From Candidatus Ligilactobacillus excrementigallinarum (GTDB lineage: Bacteria; Bacillota; Bacilli; Lactobacillales; Lactobacillaceae), in the NCBI GenBank assembly GCA_019114385.1, contig DXFP01000006.1, positions 1 through 62,016 on the forward strand: DNA of 62,016 nt, read 5' to 3'. Shown here piece after piece: positions 57,578-62,016 of this stretch (position 1 is the first letter of the stretch; each line of letters starts with the position of its first letter). Made by a program: the position numbers and the translations under genes. Below the pieces are notes generated by a model that had not been told where the DNA came from, ran no database searches, and saw only the letters and a list, made by a program, of their open reading frames with translations.

Positions 57578-58045
57578 ATGCATATTTTTGAACAAGGTAC
57601 TGTCAAAATCAAAGAGGCATTGATTGATTTTTATAAAGGAATATTTAATTTTTTAGGTGTGACTACTCGAAGAGGTTTTGGCTGGGGAATTCTTATCGGT
57701 TTCTTATGTTTATTTCCGTTTTTTTATCTGTTGATTGCTTTGAGTAGTAAATTTCAAGAATTTTCAGTTATATGTTTGATAATTATTGCGGTGATTTTCA
57801 CATTGGCATGTTATGCAGCATCATTCCGAAGATTGCGCGATATTGGATTCAAAGCACGTACGGTTTTGATAATTAAGATTTTACAATTAATTTTATTATT
57901 TGTTCCAGTTCTTGATTTTGTATCTATGCTTTCAATTATTGCAATGATATGCATTACTATTTTTGTGCCAAGTGGCGAATTTAAAATTCAAAATGAAAAT
58001 AAATTTCTAGAATTTTGGATGGTAAAGAAAGGAGAACTTCAATAA
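57578..58045 (+). CDS. DUF805 family membrane protein
   Basis: The 155-residue protein has about four membrane spans (roughly 36-56, 64-82, 96-114, 116-133) and the DUF805 signature R84-R-L-R-D-I-G-F91. The function of the family is unknown. The ATG lies ten bases after GAAGGAG; the in-frame TTG at 57560 is inside the SD region. Its stop overlaps the start of the DUF975 gene, so the two membrane proteins are made together. Confidence 0.8.
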   Translation: MHIFEQGTVKIKEALIDFYKGIFNFLGVTTRRGFGWGILIGFLCLFPFFYLLIALSSKFQEFSVICLIIIAVIFTLACYAASFRRLRDIGFKARTVLIIKILQLILLFVPVLDFVSMLSIIAMICITIFVPSGEFKIQNENKFLEFWMVKKGELQ

Positions 58046-58830
58046 TGCAGTCAAGATTAGCAATAAAGAACCGCAGTAAAGACTTGTTAAGAGGAAATTG
58101 GAGCAAAGCTGTCGTATTGATTTTAACCGGTTCGATTATATCAATTGCTGAATTAGCAATTTCGTCGTTAATGGTTAAAAAGGTTGAGAATTATATTTGG
58201 ATATTTATTTTATTGCTATTGTTTTTGCCAGTATCAATGATGATGGATGCTGGTGTCAAATTTGTCTTTTTAGATTGGGTTCGCAAAGGAAAATTATCAG
58301 AGCATTGGTTTAAACAAGTTTGGCAAGTCTTTTATGATCACCGGCTTGCAGGAAAAGTTATTCGTGTGGGTTATGCTTCAATAATTTTTAAGATTTTATG
58401 GGGATTGATTTTTGCAGTTCCTGGTATCATTAAGCGATTCGAATATTCACAAGCATTGTATATTATGAAAGATCATTATGACAATAATGAAGAGGTTACC
58501 GCTCGTCATTGCTTGAAAGAAAGTTCTTTTTTGATGGATGGATACAAGGAGGATTTCTTCATCTTTGAGTTAAGTTATATCGGATGGAGTTTCTTAGGAA
58601 TCCTTCCATGGAAGATAGGTTTATTGTGGGTAAATTCGTACGAAAATATGGGTTTAATGATTTTCTATGATGATTTAAGAAAAGAACGTTCACTGAAACA
58701 AAATATAGAATTTTTCCCAGATGGAACATCAATCCAAGACGAAGTTACGCCTAATAATACAGCATTGACTTATGCAAATGTAATTGCATTGTGTTTTTCT
58801 TTCTTAGTAATATTAATTACGATTTTATAG
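58045..58830 (+). CDS. DUF975 family membrane protein
   Basis: The 261-residue protein resembles the DUF975 family: an N-terminal RSKDLLRGNWSKAVVLIL, several membrane segments (about 28-48, 57-78, 120-138, 180-205, 240-258), the PGIIKRFEYSQALYIM block and a DHYDNNEEVTA loop. Function is unknown. The ATG overlaps the preceding stop (TAATG) with SD AAAGGAG. It is followed at once by a large inverted repeat. Confidence 0.8.
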   Translation: MQSRLAIKNRSKDLLRGNWSKAVVLILTGSIISIAELAISSLMVKKVENYIWIFILLLLFLPVSMMMDAGVKFVFLDWVRKGKLSEHWFKQVWQVFYDHRLAGKVIRVGYASIIFKILWGLIFAVPGIIKRFEYSQALYIMKDHYDNNEEVTARHCLKESSFLMDGYKEDFFIFELSYIGWSFLGILPWKIGLLWVNSYENMGLMIFYDDLRKERSLKQNIEFFPDGTSIQDEVTPNNTALTYANVIALCFSFLVILITIL

Positions 58831-58862
58831 TATAAATAAACGAGGGTGTGAAAAAACACCAA

Positions 58863-58941
58863 AAACAGGCATGTTGTAAGGAAAAAACGAACGAATTACG
58901 TAGTATTGATTCGGAGTTTTTTCCTTACAACATGCCTGTTT
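58863..58941. repeat. 26-bp perfect inverted repeat (long hairpin)
   Basis: The left arm (58863-58888, starting AAACAGGCATGTTG) and right arm (58916-58941, ending CAACATGCCTGTTT) are perfect reverse complements. The 27-nt centre holds CGAAT/ATTCG and the palindrome TACGTA. A small hairpin GGTGT/ACACC stands just before it (58846-58859). It may end transcription or be a small mobile or structural element; an apparent 70-codon reading frame across it is not convincing. Confidence 0.8.
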
Positions 58942-58970
58942 GTTTTGGAACCGGTTATGCGAATATAGTA

Positions 58971-59006
58971 AAAGAGGCTGGACTTATGTCACAACCTCGC
59001 TTTTTG
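58971..59006. terminator. Bidirectional terminator between DUF975 gene and yslB (repeat family)
   Basis: AAAGAGGCTGGAC and GTCACAACCTCGCTTTTT form an imperfect stem with A- and T-runs on the two sides. The core 58974-58998 is the closest match to the copy at 5716, also placed between convergent genes. Confidence 0.75.
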
Positions 59007-59008
59007 AA

Positions 59009-59563
59009 TTACTTTTCTTTTTCATCTTTAAAATCAATTTCTTCAGCTGTTACTTGTTGAGCTTCACGTTGTAATTTATCAAACTCAATCATTGAAAATG
59101 GTTCGGTTTCCGGTTTTTCAGCAATTACAGGTGCGTGATTATCAACATGGACATTAATCGTAATGATGCCATCTTTTTCATCGATTTTGTCAATTTTAGC
59201 CTCAGTCACGAGATTATCAATTAACTGATATGTTTCGGCAATGAAACCGGCTTCTAATTTAAAATCAGGCTTCTCAGTCACTTTTAACCGCATTTTAACT
59301 GGATCGCCACTTAATTCATAAACATTTAGATCTTTTTTTGATTTGATTAATTTCAATTGGCCCCAACCAGCATATTGGAAAAATAAACGTAAATCATTTT
59401 TGCTTGCGAGAATTAATTTGCGGGCAAGTAATTTTCCTGACCAATACATGATGTCTTCGTTATTTCCAACTAGTGAAGGAATTAATATGTCTCGAAGTAA
59501 TTCGCTGCCAAGGGTAGTTCCTGATTTATTGGTTAAAACGTGATTATAAAAGTCTGCTTTCAT
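59009..59563 (-). CDS. YslB-like DUF2507 protein
   Basis: The 184-residue protein matches the YslB/DUF2507 family by GSELLRDILIPSLVG, the IMYWSGKLLARKL block and FFQYAGWGQLKL, with a variable acidic C-terminus. Function is not established. The ATG follows GAGGAG on the minus strand. It converges with the DUF975 gene across a repeat-family terminator. Confidence 0.82.
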   Translation of the reverse strand: MKADFYNHVLTNKSGTTLGSELLRDILIPSLVGNNEDIMYWSGKLLARKLILASKNDLRLFFQYAGWGQLKLIKSKKDLNVYELSGDPVKMRLKVTEKPDFKLEAGFIAETYQLIDNLVTEAKIDKIDEKDGIITINVHVDNHAPVIAEKPETEPFSMIEFDKLQREAQQVTAEEIDFKDEKEK

Positions 59564-59683
59564 TTTACGTCTCCTCTAAAATATCGCTAAATATAATTAT
59601 AACGTTAAAAAAGCTAAAATTTCTATTGTTTTTATAAAAAATTACAAGATGTATCGAATATATATTACGAGAAAAAATTCAAG

Positions 59684-59893
59684 ATGGCAGTATCAAGAAG
59701 TAAAAAACATGGAAAAGTAAGGAAAATCTTTGGAGATATTTAGTTGTTTTATTGATATTATGCAACTTAGCATTAATTTTTAATGAACAAATCAATTGCT
59801 GTTAATTATATTTCAATGATCGCATTGAATAAGCTGATTAGTAGTTCAAAATTCAAACAAGGACAATTCAACTAATCTGGGTAAAATTTAAAA
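59684..59893 (+). pseudogene. Decayed N-terminal part of a probable class A sortase gene
   Basis: Three short frames line up as one broken coding region: ATG at 59684 gives MAVSRSKKHGKVRK; the next frame from 59731 gives a membrane anchor with LVVLLILCNLALIFNEQI (stop at 59803); a third gives KLISSSKFKQGQFN (stop at 59873) followed by S-G-stop-N-L-K. A basic start, one anchor ending in LIFN, then a KxGxF-N-FS-type entry are the layout of sortase A. No catalytic His or Cys region remains. It lies 140 bases before an LPXTG protein gene. The identification rests on weak short likeness. Confidence 0.45.
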
Positions 59894-60032
59894 ACTTTAT
59901 AAATAAGTATTATTAAAAATTAAATTCCTAGTATCAGCGGTTGATTTTTGCTAAGATGATAAGCATAGGTTATTAAAAAATAGATAATGATTAATATTAT
60001 TAATGAGTAAGATTGAATTGAGAGGATTAAAT
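59894..60032 (+). promoter_or_regulatory. Upstream region of the LPXTG gene
   Basis: AT-rich DNA with a possible promoter TTGCTA (59948-59953), 17 bp, TATTAA (59971-59976), and the SD AGAGGA at 60021-60026. Nothing else is evident. Confidence 0.35.
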
Positions 60033-61973
60033 TTGAAAAAAAGAAATTATTTTTTATGTTCATTAACATTGACAGGAATGCTTCTGGCGGGAAATTTGGT
60101 TCCAGCTGTGAATGCAACTACAGTTACGATTAACAATCAAGAAGTTCAAGCATCTGGAAATTTGCTCCAGGAGCAATTAAATCAGGCGCGGACTAATTTA
60201 GAAACTGCGCAAACCAAAGTGAATACAGCGCAAAGTCAATTAAATACGATTAATCAACAAATTCAAACCAATAGCAATAAGTGGCAAGCATTGGATAAAC
60301 AACTTGAAGAACTTGATAATAAATTAGCAAGTTTGAATAGTAATACAAACAGTGCTAATAATGGAACAAACGATCCCCGAGATGAAGTTGCTAAACAAAT
60401 TCAACAAGTTCAAGTTGAATTAAAAAATGTCCAAGCACAACATATAACGCTAGTTCAACAGCAACAAACTGCCAAGACAAACTTAAACACTACTCAACAA
60501 CAATTAGCAACTGCCCAAAAAGCTTATGATCAAGCTCAACAAAAATTTGATGCTGCTCAAGCAAGCAGTGCAACCTCTTTAAGCAGCAGTTTAAATGGAA
60601 GTTCAGAGAGTGTAAGTAGCAGCAGTCTTAGCACGACGCAGATTTCAAGCAGTTCGGCAAATCTCAGCAGTGCAAATTCGAGTTCAACGGGATCAAGTTC
60701 AAAGGTATCAAGCGGTCAGGTTTCAATGAGTTCAAGTGTTTCAAGTGCCTCAAATTCAAGTCTGACGCCGCAAGAACAGTTGAAGGATGCTCAGCAAAAA
60801 CTTGCAGCCACTCAAAAAGCCTTGCAATCAGCGCAAATGAATTATGATAATGCAACGCAGAAAGCGCGCAGTTTGAGTCAACAATGGTATGATTTAGATA
60901 ATCAGGCCATTCAATTGGAAGACCAATATCAGCAACTAGCAGATAAGAATACAGCAGATGCTAAGCAATTGTATCAAGAAATTGTTAATTTACAGGTACA
61001 GATTTCAAATACTTACCAGCAATATATTGCTGCAGTTAAAGAGCAACAAAATGCGAAAACAGCTCTCGATAATGCCAAGAATGCAGTTACAAATGCTCAA
61101 CAAGCAGTTGATAAAGCACAGGCAGCATTGAATGGAACAAGCGCCTCAAGCTCAAACAAAACTTCATCATTAAGTAAAAGCAGTACAAAATTATCAAGCA
61201 GCAGTAAAAAGAGTTCAGAAGTTGAAAACTCATCAAGTAAGGCTTCAAGCAGTAAGCAATCAAGTTCTTCAAGTGATGTAAGTAATCAATCGAAGTCATC
61301 AAGCAGTAGTGAAAAGAGTTCAAAAGTTGAAAATTCATCAAGTAAGACTTCAAGTAGTAAACAATTAAGTTTTTCAAGTGATGTAAGCAGTCAATCGAAG
61401 TTATCAAGTAGTAATAAAAAGAGTTCGGAAACTGAGAATTCATCGAGTAAAACTTTAAACACTTCAAAGAATGAATTGAAATCATCAAGCAGTAGTAAGA
61501 GTTCAAGAATTGAAGGCTCATCAAACGAAAATTCTACAGATAGCAAGCGGAGTTCAAACATCAAGAATTCATCAGATAAAGCTGCAACTACAAAGGATGA
61601 AACAAGCAGTCAATTAAAAGCAAATGGCGATAAAAAGAGTTTATTGCAAGATCCGGCAGATTCAGAAATTAAAGATTCGGGTTTCAAACCAACCTCATTA
61701 GACACTGAATCAAATAATTCAAAGAAAATTGCTGACTCAGACAAAAATTATTCAGAAAAAACGACAAATCCTGTTAAAAATGAGAATTCAGCAGCTAAGA
61801 ATCAAAATAATTCAGCAAGTCAAGCAAAGCAGTCAGATGTTTCGAAGCCGAATGCTGATAATCAAAAATTGCCAGTAACAGGTGAACAACGCGGAATCTT
61901 AACAGCAATTGGAGCTGCAATCTTAGTTGGTTTGGGAGCAATAATCCCCTTTAGAAAAAAGAATGATAAATAA
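60033..61973 (+). CDS. Ser-rich coiled-coil LPXTG cell-wall protein
   Basis: The 646-residue protein has a signal peptide (about 1-28), Gln/Ala/Asn-rich heptad-like coiled coils (about 40-185 and 245-370), Ser-rich linkers, a Ser/Lys/Glu tandem-repeat region (about 387-490) and a sorting signal L613-P-V-T-G617, hydrophobic stretch and RKKNDK tail. Sortase should link it to peptidoglycan. Start is TTG six bases after AGAGGA; an in-frame ATG at 60003 precedes the SD. The Ser-rich parts may be glycosylated. No known adhesin domain is recognised; a stalk or surface-spacing role is an inference. Confidence 0.88.
   Translation: MKKRNYFLCSLTLTGMLLAGNLVPAVNATTVTINNQEVQASGNLLQEQLNQARTNLETAQTKVNTAQSQLNTINQQIQTNSNKWQALDKQLEELDNKLASLNSNTNSANNGTNDPRDEVAKQIQQVQVELKNVQAQHITLVQQQQTAKTNLNTTQQQLATAQKAYDQAQQKFDAAQASSATSLSSSLNGSSESVSSSSLSTTQISSSSANLSSANSSSTGSSSKVSSGQVSMSSSVSSASNSSLTPQEQLKDAQQKLAATQKALQSAQMNYDNATQKARSLSQQWYDLDNQAIQLEDQYQQLADKNTADAKQLYQEIVNLQVQISNTYQQYIAAVKEQQNAKTALDNAKNAVTNAQQAVDKAQAALNGTSASSSNKTSSLSKSSTKLSSSSKKSSEVENSSSKASSSKQSSSSSDVSNQSKSSSSSEKSSKVENSSSKTSSSKQLSFSSDVSSQSKLSSSNKKSSETENSSSKTLNTSKNELKSSSSSKSSRIEGSSNENSTDSKRSSNIKNSSDKAATTKDETSSQLKANGDKKSLLQDPADSEIKDSGFKPTSLDTESNNSKKIADSDKNYSEKTTNPVKNENSAAKNQNNSASQAKQSDVSKPNADNQKLPVTGEQRGILTAIGAAILVGLGAIIPFRKKNDK
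61191..61505 (+). repeat. 105-nt tandem repeats in the LPXTG gene
   Basis: Three successive units of 35 codons start at 61191, 61296 and 61401. Each contains S-S-x-x-K-S-S-x-x-E-N-S-S-S-K; the first two also share SSDVSxQSK. The third is diverged after its first half. Such in-frame repeats can change copy number and so protein length. Confidence 0.8.
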
Positions 61974-61981
61974 TGAACAGT

Positions 61982-62008
61982 AAAAGGTCGGGATTCCCCG
62001 GCTTTTTA
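61982..62008 (+). terminator. Terminator after the LPXTG gene
   Basis: AAAAGGTCGGG (61982-61992) pairs with CCCGGCTTTTT (61997-62007) around a 4-nt loop, including two G-U pairs. Confidence 0.85.
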
Positions 62009-62016
62009 TATAGTGA

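Noticed and set aside
58848-59060. A 70-codon open frame across the 26-bp inverted repeat
   Set aside because: It consists of the repeat arms, a terminator and the antisense of yslB, with no SD before its start.
61087-61524. A 145-codon minus-strand frame with Tyr/Leu-rich repeats
   Set aside because: It is the complement of the Ser-rich tandem repeats of the LPXTG gene.

Overview
This is a 62 kb stretch of core chromosome from a low-GC Gram-positive bacterium of the Lactobacillales, most likely a member of the Lactobacillaceae. Supporting signs are the AT-rich DNA, gene orders shared by lactobacilli (spx-mecA-coiA-pepF-yjbH-relQ-nadK-rluD; ftsK through tgt; a complete fab/acc operon; dinB-nrnA-DEAD-alaS-ireB-ruvX-zapA-cvpA-mutS2), an alanine T-box, an LPXTG wall protein, and frequent TTG starts after strong Shine-Dalgarno (SD) sequences. 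I cannot name the species. I see no prophage, insertion sequence, CRISPR array or rRNA.

Layout: (1) 1-9 kb: tRNA-Leu(CAA), a B3/4-domain protein, then a stress and proteolysis block. This holds Spx, the ClpC adaptor MecA, the competence protein CoiA, the oligopeptidase PepF, the Spx-degradation adaptor YjbH (opposite strand), the (p)ppGpp synthetase RelQ, NAD kinase and an RluD-type pseudouridine synthase. (2) 9-13 kb: a minus-strand CutC/lactonase pair, then a small mixed operon (IIA-Gut-like protein, YbaK/EbsC deacylase, RlmA) and trmL behind a structured leader with a terminator. (3) 13-33 kb: ftsK, two M16 peptidase-like proteins, a YmfI-like reductase, a RodZ-like protein, pgsA, a shortened CinA relative, recA with an SOS box, rny, mutS-mutL-ruvA-ruvB-queA-tgt and yajC, then tpx. 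(4) 34-44 kb: thirteen consecutive genes of type II fatty-acid synthesis with their MarR-type regulator (fabZ1-fabT-fabH-acpP-fabD-fabG-fabF-accB-fabZ2-accC-accD-accA-fabI). (5) 44-57 kb: zwf, SOS-type dinB, nrnA, a DEAD-box helicase, T-box-alaS, ireB-ruvX-yrzB, zapA-cvpA-mutS2 and rnz. (6) 57-62 kb: two small membrane proteins (DUF805, DUF975), a 26-bp perfect inverted repeat, yslB on the minus strand, the decayed start of what looks like a class A sortase gene, and a large Ser-rich coiled-coil LPXTG protein with 105-nt tandem repeats.

Functionally the window combines DNA repair and recombination (RecA, MutS/MutL, RuvAB, RuvX, MutS2, Pol IV), tRNA and rRNA modification (QueA, Tgt, TrmL, RlmA, RluD), redox and stress control (Spx, MecA, YjbH, Tpx, RelQ) and membrane lipid supply (FASII, PgsA).

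The less ordinary signals are regulatory and degenerative: a terminator that buries the coiA ribosome-binding site, a promoter-leader-terminator arrangement before trmL, a dinB promoter and LexA-like box folded into the zwf terminator, overlapping TCGAA palindromes before the fab operon, a palindrome before zwf, a family of at least seven related terminator hairpins, a CinA remnant without its catalytic motif, and the sortase remnant beside the LPXTG gene. I did not find a clearly new multi-gene system.
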